Shown here: positions 1 through 8,582 of the stretch, piece after piece
How the letters are laid out: each line of letters begins with the position of its first letter
Numbering within the stretch: the stretch's first letter is position 1
NCBI RefSeq assembly: GCF_003314975.1
Contig: NZ_QNRF01000003.1
Location: 1-64,000 of the forward strand
Length of the DNA: 64,000 nucleotides
From: Marinomonas aquiplantarum
Lineage (GTDB): Bacteria; Pseudomonadota; Gammaproteobacteria; Pseudomonadales; Marinomonadaceae
Direction of reading: 5' to 3'
Position numbers and translations under genes: made by a program
The notes under the pieces: model-generated
What the model saw: the letters and a program-made list of their open reading frames with translations, nothing else
The model's database searches: none
What the model was told of the DNA's origin: nothing

Positions 1-1987
1 GTACCCGTTACCGCGATGGTTTGAGCAGATTCAGCGGCGTTGATTACGTCATCTTCGGTGATGTTGTTGACCGTCACCGTACCTGCTTCTGCAACTAGAT
101 CAACGGTATGTTCAGAAGAACCCGTTGTATTGACAGTGTTGCCAGCAGCATCTTCCGAACTTACCACCGCATCAAACTCAGTGTCGGCTGCCAAGTCAGA
201 ACCTTCCACATCCACTGTCCAAGTGCCATCTGCACCGACCGTTGTCGTGTAAGTTGTGTTGTTGATTACTAGAGTAACGGTATCGCCTTCTGCGATATCA
301 CCACCAGTTGCGGTTCCCGTTACGGCGATGGTTTGAGCAGATTCAGTCGCGTTGATTACGTCATCTTCGGTGATGTTGTTGACCGTCACCGTACCAGCAG
401 TTGCTTCAGTATCCACTGTGTGAGTAGACGAACCAGTCGTATTGACTGTGTTACCAGCAGCATCTTCAGAGCTTACCACTGCATCAAACTCAGTGTCGGC
501 TGCCAAGTCAGAACCTTCCACATCCACTGTCCAAGTGCCGTCTGCACCGACCGTTGTCGTGTAAGTTGTGTTGTTGATTACTAGAGTAACGGTATCGCCT
601 TCCGCGATATCACCACCAGTTGCTGTACCCGTTACCGCGATGGTTTGAGCTGATTCAGTCGCGTTGATTACATCGTCTTCGGTGATATTGTTGACCGTCA
701 CCGTGCCTGCTTCCGCAACTAGATCAACGGTATGTTCAGAAGAACCAGTCGTTTGAACGTTATTGCCAGCTTCATCAGAAGAGGTCACCACCGCATCAAA
801 CTCAGTGTCGGCTGCCAAGTCAGAGCCTTCCACATCCACTGTCCAAGTTCCATCTGCACCGACCGTTGTCGTGTAAGTTGTGTTGTTGATTACTAGAGTA
901 ACGGTATCGCCTTCTGCGATATCACCACCAGTTGCGGTTCCCGTTACCGCGATGGTTTGAGCTGATTCAGTCGCGTTGATTACATCGTCTTCGGTGATGT
1001 TGTTGACCGTCACCGTGCCTGCTTCCGCAACTAGATCAACGGTATGTTCAGAAGAACCAGTCGTTTGAACGTTATTGCCAGCTTCATCAGAAGAGGTCAC
1101 CACCGCATCAAACTCAGTGTCGGCTGCCAAGTCAGAACCAGCTACGTCCACTGTCCAAGTGCCATCTGCACCGACCGTTGTCGTGTAAGTTGTGTTGTTG
1201 ATTACTAGAGTAACGGTATCGCCTTCCGCGATATCACCACCAGTTGCTGTACCAGTCACTGCGATAGTTTGAGCAGATTCAGACGCATTGATCACATCGT
1301 CTTCGGTGATGTTGTTAACAGTCACCGTACCTGCTTCCGCAACTAGATCAACGGTATGTTCAGAAGACCCTGTTGTATCGACTGTGTTGCCAGCAGCATC
1401 TTCAGAGCTTACCACCGCATCGAAGTCCGTATCAGCAGCCAAGTCAGAACCAGCCACATCCACTGTCCAAGTGCCATCTTCGGCTACTTGAGTTGTGTAC
1501 GTTTGACCATTAATTTCTAGGGTAACCGTATCGCCTTCCGCGATATCACCACCAGTTGCTGTACCCGTCACCGCGATGGTTTGAGCTGATTCAGTGGCAT
1601 TGATTACATCGTCTTCGGTGATGTTGTTGACCGTCACCGTACCTGCTTCCGCAACTAGATCAACGGTATGTTCAGAAGAACCCGTTGTATTGACAGTGTT
1701 GCCAGCAGCATCTTCAGAGCTTACCACTGCATCAAACTCAGTGTCGGCTGCCAAGTCAGAACCTTCCACATCCACTGTCCAAGTGCCGTCTGCACCAACG
1801 GTTGTGGTGTATTCGGTGTCGTTGATGACCAAGGTCACTGTGTCGCCAGAAGCAATGTCGCCACCAGTTGCGGTACCCGTTACCGCGATGGTTTGAGCAG
1901 ATTCAGCGGCATTGATTACATCGTCTTCGGTGATGTTGTTGACCGTCACCGTACCTGCTTCTGCTGCAAGATCAACCGTATGAGTTG
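1..1987 (-). repeat. 312-bp tandem repeats encoding Ig-like domains
   Basis: The motif atgttgttgaccgtcacc, or a near copy, recurs at 61, 373, 685, 997, 1309, 1621 and 1933, an exact 312-bp (104-codon) period. Copies are near identical and differ in a few short blocks. For example, the copies near 750 and 1060 share a DEAGNNVQTT-type variant where the others have EDAAGNTV. Three more, clearly diverged copies lie at about 1990-2900, nearest the N-terminus. The pattern suggests recent copy-number expansion of the distal domains, which makes the region prone to assembly collapse and to phase-length variation. Confidence 0.92.
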
Positions 1988-3461
1988 AAGTCGTTGTTGC
2001 TGAATATGGGTTACCAGATGCATCTTCTCCTATAACAGTTACATCAAAAGATGTATCTGCTGCAAGGTCACTACCAGCAACTTCTACACTCCAAGTTTTA
2101 TTGGCCTGAACTTCAGCTGTATATAAAGTACCGCCAATTGTCATTGTGACAATATCACCTGCTGATGCATCGAAACCAACTCGACCGGAGACTGTGACAG
2201 TGGAAGCACTTTCATCGGCGCTAATAACATCATCACTTGTGATTGAATTAACACGAATTGAGGCTCTAGCAGATGTGTCTATGAAATATGCTTCAGTTGT
2301 TGCAGCAGTTCCTTCCTGACCAATACTATTACTCACAGTCACACTTGCAGAAACTTCGGTATCAGAATCCGCAGCCAAATCGGTGCCAGCCACATCAACA
2401 GACCAAGTGCCGTCGTCATTTACATCAGCGGTATAATTAACATCATTAATTACTAAGGTTACAGTACCAGTTTCAAAGCTATCGCCAGTTACTGTCCCTG
2501 TAACTGTTACCGTTGTTGACGCTTCAGCTGCATTGATAACACTGTCTTCAGTAATTGGATCAATATCCAGGTTCACAAGCAGCTCAGAATCGTCCACCGT
2601 ATGTGTTGATGAACCGACGCTTTCAACCGTATTACCCGCTTCATCTGCAGATAATACAACCGCATCAAACTCTGTATCTGCAACTAAATCCATACCGTCA
2701 ACATCAACAGACCAAGTAGAATCTGATTGCACGGTCGTTGTATAAGTATTTCCTGCGATGACTAACGTAACAGTATCGCCAGTAGAGATATCGCCCCCAG
2801 CAGCAGTACCGGTAACAGATACCAAACCTAATGCTTCTGACGCGTTAATCTGGTCATCTAATGTAATGGTATCAATTGTTACTGTACCGGCTTCGGCTAC
2901 AGTATCTTCAACTGAATCATTTGAAGTTGATTCACTTATCGTTGTGTTAGCTGTATTTCGAAGATTAGAGCCAAATCCATTATCCGTATCATATCCATAC
3001 GTAGGAAGGGCCAAAGAGTCACTACCAAAGCCTGGTAAGGCACTGTTGTCATTTCGTTCAATTTCAACATCTACACGGTCTTGCTCGCTAGGCGTTTCAC
3101 CTGCGGCCGGCGCTTCTTGAATTAAGGTTGGGTCATCACCAGACAAAATGGCTTGTTGAAGGGCATCCACATCACTGGATGAATCCGCCACAAGGTCTTC
3201 ATTACTACCAGAGTTATAAATTTCGTCATTTATTTCGACATTAGCATCATTGCCAATTTGCACTTCTGTGCCATCAGCAAAGGCAATCGTCACGCTACCG
3301 TTATTTCCAGTACGAACGACTTCCCCAAAGAATACAGGGTCGCCAACTTTCACCACTCGTTCTTGGCCATCAATTGATTCAACAACAACTGAACCACTTA
3401 ATTTTGTAATAACGCCAACTTGATCACCTAGGGTTGCAAATGATACTTGGTTATCGCTCAT
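1..3461 (-). CDS. LapA-type giant adhesin with N-terminal retention module (partial, 3' end off the left edge)
   Basis: Open frame from ATG at 3461 to the left edge, over 1150 residues with no stop. Residues 1-120 have the form of the periplasmic retention module of LapA-family adhesins: they begin MSDNQVSFATLGDQVG and contain FADGTEVQIG near residue 61. PAAG at residues 118-121 (3099-3110) matches the TAAG/PAAG site cut by the protease LapG in that family. An acidic, Asn-rich linker follows. From about residue 190 come Ig-like beta-sandwich repeats of 104 residues, with the phrase TVNNITEDDVINAAE. Family knowledge: such proteins leave by a type I secretion system, stay plugged in the outer membrane and are released when c-di-GMP falls. 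The C-terminal RTX/secretion region and any lapBCE, lapD or lapG genes are outside the window. The ligand is unknown. Confidence 0.85.
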   Translation of the reverse strand, partial: MSDNQVSFATLGDQVGVITKLSGSVVVESIDGQERVVKVGDPVFFGEVVRTGNNGSVTIAFADGTEVQIGNDANVEINDEIYNSGSNEDLVADSSSDVDALQQAILSGDDPTLIQEAPAAGETPSEQDRVDVEIERNDNSALPGFGSDSLALPTYGYDTDNGFGSNLRNTANTTISESTSNDSVEDTVAEAGTVTIDTITLDDQINASEALGLVSVTGTAAGGDISTGDTVTLVIAGNTYTTTVQSDSTWSVDVDGMDLVADTEFDAVVLSADEAGNTVESVGSSTHTVDDSELLVNLDIDPITEDSVINAAEASTTVTVTGTVTGDSFETGTVTLVINDVNYTADVNDDGTWSVDVAGTDLAADSDTEVSASVTVSNSIGQEGTAATTEAYFIDTSARASIRVNSITSDDVISADESASTVTVSGRVGFDASAGDIVTMTIGGTLYTAEVQANKTWSVEVAGSDLAADTSFDVTVIGEDASGNPYSATTTSTHTVDLAAEAGTVTVNNITEDDVINAAESAQTIAVTGTATGGDIASGDTVTLVINDTEYTTTVGADGTWTVDVEGSDLAADTEFDAVVSSEDAAGNTVNTTGSSEHTVDLVAEAGTVTVNNITEDDVINATESAQTIAVTGTATGGDIAEGDTVTLEINGQTYTTQVAEDGTWTVDVAGSDLAADTDFDAVVSSEDAAGNTVDTTGSSEHTVDLVAEAGTVTVNNITEDDVINASESAQTIAVTGTATGGDIAEGDTVTLVINNTTYTTTVGADGTWTVDVAGSDLAADTEFDAVVTSSDEAGNNVQTTGSSEHTVDLVAEAGTVTVNNITEDDVINATESAQTIAVTGTATGGDIAEGDTVTLVINNTTYTTTVGADGTWTVDVEGSDLAADTEFDAVVTSSDEAGNNVQTTGSSEHTVDLVAEAGTVTVNNITEDDVINATESAQTIAVTGTATGGDIAEGDTVTLVINNTTYTTTVGADGTWTVDVEGSDLAADTEFDAVVSSEDAAGNTVNTTGSSTHTVDTEATAGTVTVNNITEDDVINATESAQTIAVTGTATGGDIAEGDTVTLVINNTTYTTTVGADGTWTVDVEGSDLAADTEFDAVVSSEDAAGNTVNTTGSSEHTVDLVAEAGTVTVNNITEDDVINAAESAQTIAVTG

Positions 3462-3816
3462 GCGGTGTCTCCGGTAAATGACGGATTAAATTTATGATTG
3501 ACTACAAGATAGAAGAGTTGTGAAAGTGTCGCTATTGTACCTTGGTACAGTTAGACCAAGTTCTTTGTGTATTAATGTTAATCTCTGTAACCGAAGCATC
3601 ATAAATAAGCCTTATGATTGCCTTAAATAGGCTAACTCTTTATAATTTGGGAAATTTCTGGCGTTTGTACTATCAACCATTCTTCCATGGTGTATCTGAG
3701 CCTTTTCTAGACTCTAATAGTGCCCCCACAAGACAACCTTCCAGTTGTTTGTTGAGCCCCAACGCCACTCTTGATAGCAATTTTCATTGCGACTAAATAC
3801 ATGCAGAAGGTAATAC
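3462..3816. other. 355-bp divergent intergenic region between the adhesin and sulP
   Basis: The only gap over 300 bp. It holds a sigma-70-like promoter facing sulP (3618-3646) and a 14-bp palindrome, TGTACC-TT-GGTACA (3536-3549), about 75 bp upstream of the adhesin start, which could be an operator for the adhesin. Short open frames here (for example 3614-3796) lack ribosome sites and family character. I regard them as noncoding. Confidence 0.6.
3618..3646 (+). promoter_or_regulatory. Sigma-70-like promoter for sulP-usp
   Basis: TTGCCT at 3618-3623, a 17-base spacer, then a perfect TATAAT at 3641-3646. Transcription would start near 3653 and leave a leader of about 160 nt before the ATG at 3817. 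Confidence 0.6.
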
Positions 3817-5307
3817 ATGATCGATACGATAAAACGAGACTGGTTCTCAAATATAAAAGGCGACTCTCTCGCCGGTACTGTTGTTGCATTGGCGCTCATT
3901 CCTGAAGCCATCGCATTCTCTATCATTGCAGGTGTAGATCCAAAAGTCGGCCTGTATGCCTCATTCTGTATTGCTGTGGTGATTTCGTTTTTCGGCGGTC
4001 GCCCTGGCATGATTTCTGCGGCTACAGGTGCTATGGCACTGCTTATGGTTACCTTGGTTAAAGATCATGGTTTGCAATATCTGTTGGCCGCCACCTTATT
4101 AACGGGTGTGTTTCAAATTATCGCTGGCTACCTCAAGTTAGGCAGCCTAATGCGGTTTGTTTCTAGATCCGTTGTGACTGGCTTTGTTAACGCCTTAGCC
4201 ATCTTAATTTTCATGGCGCAATTACCCGAACTGACCAACGTTACTTGGCACGTATACGCGATGACAGCAGTTGGTTTAGGCATCATTTATCTATTTCCAT
4301 TGCTGCCTGTTATTGGTAAAGCTATTCCTTCGCCTTTAGTCTGTATTGTTCTTCTCACCGGTTTTGCTATGACTTATGGACTGGACATTCGTACCGTTGG
4401 TGATATGGGTGAGCTACCAGATACGCTACCAATATTCTTATGGCCTGATGTGCCTTTAAACCTTGAAACCCTTTGGATCATTTTGCCTTACTCCTTAGGC
4501 TTAGCTGTCGTTGGTTTACTTGAATCTATGATGACAGCCACGATCGTTGATGAATTCACAGATACTAATAGTGATAAAAACCGTGAGTGTAAAGGCCAAG
4601 GGGTTGCCAACATCACTTCTGGTTTACTTGGCGGTATGGCAGGCTGTGCCATGATTGGTCAATCTGTGATTAACGTCAAATCTGGTGGTCGCGGCCGATT
4701 ATCCACTTTTATTGCCGGCTTCTTGCTGCTCATCATGGTGGTATTCTTAGACGACCTAATCGGTCAAATTCCGATGGCCGCACTGGTTGCGGTGATGATC
4801 ATGGTTTCCATCGGCACTTTTTCTTGGGAATCCGTGATTAACCTGAAAAAACACCCACTTTCTACTAACATTGTTATGTTAGCCACTGTTTCTATCGTGG
4901 TTTACACGCATAACTTAGCGCTAGGCGTGTTTGTTGGCGTATTGTTAGCGGCCATGTTTTTTGCCAATAAAATTGGTCGTTTCATGGCCGTTACGAGCGA
5001 ACTTGGTGATACTGCAGGACACCGAAAATACAAAGTCATTGGACAAGTCTTTTTTGCGTCTTCAGATCAATTCACGGCCTCTTTTGATTTTAAAGAAGCG
5101 GTCGAAAAGGTTACGATTGATTTATCGGATGCCCATTTTTGGGACATTACATCGGTATCAGCCTTAGATAAGGTGGTCATTAAATTCCGCCGCGAAGGGG
5201 CTGAGGTTGAGTTACTTGGCATGAACCAAGCCAGCGCGACCGTCGTCGATAAATTTGGTGTTCATAACGACCCAGAAGAAGTTGAGAAGTTAATGGGCGG
5301 ACACTAA
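3817..5307 (+). CDS. SulP (SLC26-type) inorganic anion transporter with STAS domain
   Basis: 496 residues. An N-terminal sulfate transporter domain of about a dozen membrane segments (residues 15-385) has typical SulP phrases such as [17 protein letters not shown] and [14 protein letters not shown]. It is followed by a cytoplasmic STAS domain (about 405-490). The start is supported by AGAAGG 8 bases upstream. Family members carry sulfate, bicarbonate or other anions. The [14 protein letters not shown] segment resembles the branch that includes the cyanobacterial bicarbonate carrier BicA, so bicarbonate is a reasonable but unproven substrate. A universal stress protein follows after 29 bp behind a strong AAGGAG site, so the two are probably co-transcribed. 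This pairing recurs in marine bacteria. Confidence 0.9.
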   Translation: MIDTIKRDWFSNIKGDSLAGTVVALALIPEAIAFSIIAGVDPKVGLYASFCIAVVISFFGGRPGMISAATGAMALLMVTLVKDHGLQYLLAATLLTGVFQIIAGYLKLGSLMRFVSRSVVTGFVNALAILIFMAQLPELTNVTWHVYAMTAVGLGIIYLFPLLPVIGKAIPSPLVCIVLLTGFAMTYGLDIRTVGDMGELPDTLPIFLWPDVPLNLETLWIILPYSLGLAVVGLLESMMTATIVDEFTDTNSDKNRECKGQGVANITSGLLGGMAGCAMIGQSVINVKSGGRGRLSTFIAGFLLLIMVVFLDDLIGQIPMAALVAVMIMVSIGTFSWESVINLKKHPLSTNIVMLATVSIVVYTHNLALGVFVGVLLAAMFFANKIGRFMAVTSELGDTAGHRKYKVIGQVFFASSDQFTASFDFKEAVEKVTIDLSDAHFWDITSVSALDKVVIKFRREGAEVELLGMNQASATVVDKFGVHNDPEEVEKLMGGH

Positions 5308-5336
5308 AACCATTAAAACAATAAAGGAGTGCAACC

Positions 5337-6188
5337 ATGACAAACGTAATTGCCTGTATTGATGGTTCTTCATTATCAGAATACGTCACCTCCGCTTCGG
5401 TGTGGGCGGCAAAACAATTATCCTGTCCTCTGATTTTGTTGCACTCTTTAGAAAAAGATGAGAGCCGAACGGAAGAAGACCTATCCGGCTCCATTGGTTT
5501 TGGCAGCCGGGAACATTTGCTAGATGAGTTAGTCGAGCTCGATGCAAAACGGGCTAAGTTAGCCCTTGAGCACGGCAAAATGATTCTGGACAATGCCAAG
5601 TCTTATGCCTTGCAAGCCGGCGCCAAACAAGTCTCCCAATTACAGCGACATGGCGATCTTGTCGAAAGCCTAGCAGAGCTGGAAGAAGATACACGCCTAA
5701 TCGTACTAGGACGCTTAGGCGACCACCATACGATGAACGCTCACACCATTGGCTCTCATATTGAACGAGTAGCACGCAGCCAACATCGACCTATTCTTAT
5801 TAGCATTGGTGAATTCACGCCACCAAAAAATTTCATGATTGCCTACGATGGTCGCGAGGCGGCCGATAATGCCATTGCAAGAATTGCAAAAAGTCCTTTG
5901 TTACTAGGTCTCAAATGCCACTTAGTGATGGCAGGAGATGACACGCCAGGACGTAAAGAAAAGCTCGAAGCAGCCCAAGCCATGCTGGAAGAAGAAGGCT
6001 TTCAAGTAACCGCCAGCATTCAGCCCGGGAAGATTTACCCAGTGCTAACACAATATCGTGATGACCATAATATTGATTTAATGGCCATGGGTGCCTATGC
6101 CCATTCGAAGGTTCGCCAATTTTTCGTCGGCAGTAACACCAGTAAAATGATCATCGAGAGCAATATTCCACTATTGATTCTACGGTAA
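5337..6188 (+). CDS. Tandem-domain universal stress protein (UspA family)
   Basis: 283 residues made of two Usp folds, about 1-150 and 157-283. The second ends in GAYAHSKVRQFFVGSNT, which carries the G-x2-G-x9-G-S/T pattern of ATP-binding Usp proteins. The first has the related LGRLGDHHTMNAHTIGS. No membrane segment or signal peptide is present, so it is cytoplasmic. It lies directly downstream of the SulP transporter gene and shares its terminator. A regulatory role on the transporter, perhaps through its STAS domain, is inference from this pairing only. Confidence 0.88.
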   Translation: MTNVIACIDGSSLSEYVTSASVWAAKQLSCPLILLHSLEKDESRTEEDLSGSIGFGSREHLLDELVELDAKRAKLALEHGKMILDNAKSYALQAGAKQVSQLQRHGDLVESLAELEEDTRLIVLGRLGDHHTMNAHTIGSHIERVARSQHRPILISIGEFTPPKNFMIAYDGREAADNAIARIAKSPLLLGLKCHLVMAGDDTPGRKEKLEAAQAMLEEEGFQVTASIQPGKIYPVLTQYRDDHNIDLMAMGAYAHSKVRQFFVGSNTSKMIIESNIPLLILR

Positions 6189-6203
6189 TCGTATTTCTAT
6201 AAT

Positions 6204-6246
6204 AAAAAGGCCGAGCAGTCAGATCGACTAACTCGGCCTTTTTTTA
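6204..6246. terminator. Bidirectional terminator between usp and nfeD
   Basis: AAAAAGGCCGAG and CTCGGCCTTTTT arms flank a loop with an inner AGTC/GACT pairing. U-runs occur in both directions, serving the convergent usp and nfeD genes. Confidence 0.8.
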
Positions 6247-6262
6247 TGCTTTTGAAAACACG

Positions 6263-6718
6263 TTAATCCATTGCTTTAATATGGAATATTCCTACTTGAG
6301 CCTCAATGACTTCCACACGAGTACCCGCTTCAATAGTCTCTTCACTAACTAAATGCCATTGCACACCAGAGTACTGATGAGTAGGCGATTCTGTTGGCGA
6401 CACCGTGTCTTTAAGTATAAATTGATGCCCAACCAAATCTCCCTGCGCTTTTTTTACACTCACATTCGCTTGCATAGATTTTAACGGACGCCAAATCACC
6501 AATGCGGCGATCAGAGTCAAGATACCTGTACTCATCAAGGCGCTTAACATCGTGTAAGGAATCATATTCACATACAAAAGCACACTGGTTAATACGGCAC
6601 CGATGCCTGCAAAGAATAAGAAAAAGGTCGAGAAACCCAATACAGCCACTTCGATCACCAATAAAATCAACCCCACAACTAAAAGACTTTGAGCAAGGTT
6701 TTCGGCGAAAAAGTTCAT
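6263..6718 (-). CDS. NfeD-family membrane protein (short form)
   Basis: 151 residues: two or three membrane segments (about 10-75), then a C-terminal OB-fold domain (about 85-150), the architecture of short NfeD proteins without the ClpP-like protease domain. It begins 3 bp after the stop of the SPFH-protein gene. That pairing (as with E. coli qmcA-ybbL... region) is conserved, because NfeD proteins work with stomatin/paraslipin partners in membrane quality control. The ribosome site is weak, which fits translational coupling to qmcA. Confidence 0.85.
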   Translation of the reverse strand: MNFFAENLAQSLLVVGLILLVIEVAVLGFSTFFLFFAGIGAVLTSVLLYVNMIPYTMLSALMSTGILTLIAALVIWRPLKSMQANVSVKKAQGDLVGHQFILKDTVSPTESPTHQYSGVQWHLVSEETIEAGTRVEVIEAQVGIFHIKAMD

Positions 6719-6721
6719 ACT

Positions 6722-7660
6722 CTAATTACCTTTATTCATTTGCTGGATTATAGTGGTCGCTTGCGCCACTAAAGAAGACGCTTCTGTCGCTCCGTCTGGC
6801 AATAAGACAACCGACGACTCTTTCGCAATAGCGCGTTTGGCTTCGATGGCTTTTGTCGCTAAATCGAGTTGAATGGCTTTTTGGCCTTCCTCAGTCGCAG
6901 CCGCTTCACCCACTTTTCGCAATGCTTCTGCCTGTGCTTGAGCAACAGCGACAATGGCTTTCGCTTCACCTTCGGCACGCAACACCTGTTCTTCCTTATC
7001 CGCTTCTGCCGCAAGAACCACAGACGCCTTTTCACCTTCAGCACGGTTAATCGCCGCTTGACGATCCCCCTCTGACTCAAGAATCTGCGCACGCTTAACA
7101 CGCTCAGCTTTCATCTGAGCTTCCATTGCTTCCATTACAGAATGAGGTGGTATGATGTCTTTAATCTCGTAACGTAACACCTGAATCCCCCAAGGACCCG
7201 CCGCTTCGTTAATGGCAGAGACAATGTTGGTATTCAATTGATCTCGTTCTTCAAAGGTTTTATCCAACTCCATTTTACCTAACTCAGAACGCATGGTGGT
7301 TTGCGCTAACTGAGTGACAGCGAACACATAATTATCAACACCATAAGTCGCTTTATAAGGATCGAGCACTCGAAAATACAATACGCCATCAACATGAAGA
7401 GAGATATTGTCTTTGGTAATCGCGCTCTGTTCTGGCACATCAACGGCTTGCTCTTTTAAAGAGCGATCGGCCGCGACACGATCAATAAAGGGTAAGATAA
7501 AGTTCAAACCCGCTTCTTTTGTAGATTGATATTTACCAAAACGCTCAATCAGGAAAGCACGGTTTTGCGGCACAAACTTTATGGAACTCTTTAAGAGAAA
7601 AACCGCTAAAACCAGTACCAGTACTTGTACACTTAATAAGTAGTGAAGTATTACTTCCAT
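6722..7660 (-). CDS. qmcA: SPFH/stomatin-like membrane protein QmcA
   Basis: 312 residues. An N-terminal membrane anchor (about 7-27) leads into an SPFH (band 7) domain (about 28-185, with FVPQNRAFLIERFGKYQ). An Ala/Glu-rich coiled coil follows (about 185-270). This is the paraslipin layout, with a length close to E. coli QmcA (305). AAGGA lies 9 bases before the ATG. Family members form membrane-associated oligomers that bind proteases such as FtsH and organise membrane microdomains. It is the first gene of a two-gene unit with nfeD. Confidence 0.88.
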   Translation of the reverse strand: MEVILHYLLSVQVLVLVLAVFLLKSSIKFVPQNRAFLIERFGKYQSTKEAGLNFILPFIDRVAADRSLKEQAVDVPEQSAITKDNISLHVDGVLYFRVLDPYKATYGVDNYVFAVTQLAQTTMRSELGKMELDKTFEERDQLNTNIVSAINEAAGPWGIQVLRYEIKDIIPPHSVMEAMEAQMKAERVKRAQILESEGDRQAAINRAEGEKASVVLAAEADKEEQVLRAEGEAKAIVAVAQAQAEALRKVGEAAATEEGQKAIQLDLATKAIEAKRAIAKESSVVLLPDGATEASSLVAQATTIIQQMNKGN

Positions 7661-7816
7661 TTGTTTAAATCCTTATCATAAAGAGGCCACAATCGGCTAT
7701 TTGAGCATTATTTTTTCGGTATTTCTTTACCGCACGAGTTTGTCATATCAACTTATATGCCATGAAGGTTACTGCACCTAAACACAATAAGACAAATGGA
7801 TACCTTAAGCTTTATG

Positions 7817-8434
7817 TCACCAATCATAGTCATAGTCGTGATCAGAGTGATCGCTCTCTTCAATCGGAGGATAAAGATCTAACGTGACCGTTTGACGAGC
7901 TTCACGGCCGACGTCAAAACGCTTGATCGTATTCACCCCTTCGACAAATCGTTCATTCCAAATAGAAACACTGTCACCTGCTTCCACTGGCAAGGTCACC
8001 CATCCTTGATCATTGGTTTTAACCGCGTATTCATTATCTGCAACAAAGATATAACCAATCATATCATCGTGAATATTACAGCCTAAAATGACTAACCCTG
8101 GTTTATCAAATTGAATAGGCTCTATATCGGACCCTTTATACAACTTAATCTCAAAGCTTTTCGGCTCTGAAAAGCTGTAAACATGGTGTCGAATATCGTC
8201 ACTATTAGGGAATCGAACAAATTGCCCTTTTTGAACGACCAATACTCTAGGTACAAAAGACTCATCGATCTGATCCATCACAGCACTGTCCATTGGACCA
8301 GTAGCCGCTTTACCTGTCACAAAAACCACCGCGTCTGTAACCGGTTGTTGATCTTGATCTAGGAGTTGCATTGTTATTTCAGCCGACGCAGCTTGTAACC
8401 ACAAACCACACAAACCAACCAATAGATATCGCAT
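7817..8434 (-). CDS. Exported cupredoxin-like (methylamine-utilisation-type) protein with Asp/His tail
   Basis: 205 residues. Residues 1-18 form a signal peptide ending ASA, so the product is periplasmic. A cupredoxin-like centre has His83-His84 and GCNIHDDM with Cys119, His122 and Met125, which fits a type 1 copper site (His, Cys, His, Met). The last 15 residues (SDHSDHDYDYDW end) are very rich in Asp, His and Tyr and could bind metal. A GGGGAAG ribosome site precedes the ATG. The family is often annotated as methylamine utilisation protein, but no mau genes are nearby, so the role is open. It diverges from an AraC regulator gene. Confidence 0.75.
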   Translation of the reverse strand: MRYLLVGLCGLWLQAASAEITMQLLDQDQQPVTDAVVFVTGKAATGPMDSAVMDQIDESFVPRVLVVQKGQFVRFPNSDDIRHHVYSFSEPKSFEIKLYKGSDIEPIQFDKPGLVILGCNIHDDMIGYIFVADNEYAVKTNDQGWVTLPVEAGDSVSIWNERFVEGVNTIKRFDVGREARQTVTLDLYPPIEESDHSDHDYDYDW

Positions 8435-8516
8435 GACTTCCCCTTTTGCTTAAGTCTAGATAGGTATAGAGTATCAGTCTCTGGAAAGAAAGATTGATTT
8501 ATCATTTATGACGCGG

Positions 8517-8545
8517 TTAATACTGACAGTCTACGACAGTATTAA
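8517..8545. promoter_or_regulatory. Inverted repeat in the cupredoxin/araC divergent region
   Basis: TTAATACTG (8517-8525) and CAGTATTAA (8537-8545) form perfect 9-bp arms around an 11-base spacer, 37 bp upstream of the AraC-family start. It is a candidate operator for the neighbouring regulator. Its function is inferred from position only. Confidence 0.4.
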
Positions 8546-8582
8546 AAAGTAATCACCTGAACAGCAAGACTAGGACAAGACA

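Noticed and set aside
40..1988. Plus-strand open frames across the first 3.1 kb
   Set aside because: They are antisense to the repeats of the adhesin and recur with the same 312-bp period, so they are shadows of the repeat.
7682..7816. Minus-strand hydrophobic frame ending in AYKLI before the qmcA promoter
   Set aside because: About 22 residues with no ATG before the last six, no ribosome site, and a stop just upstream. Too short to support a gene or remnant.
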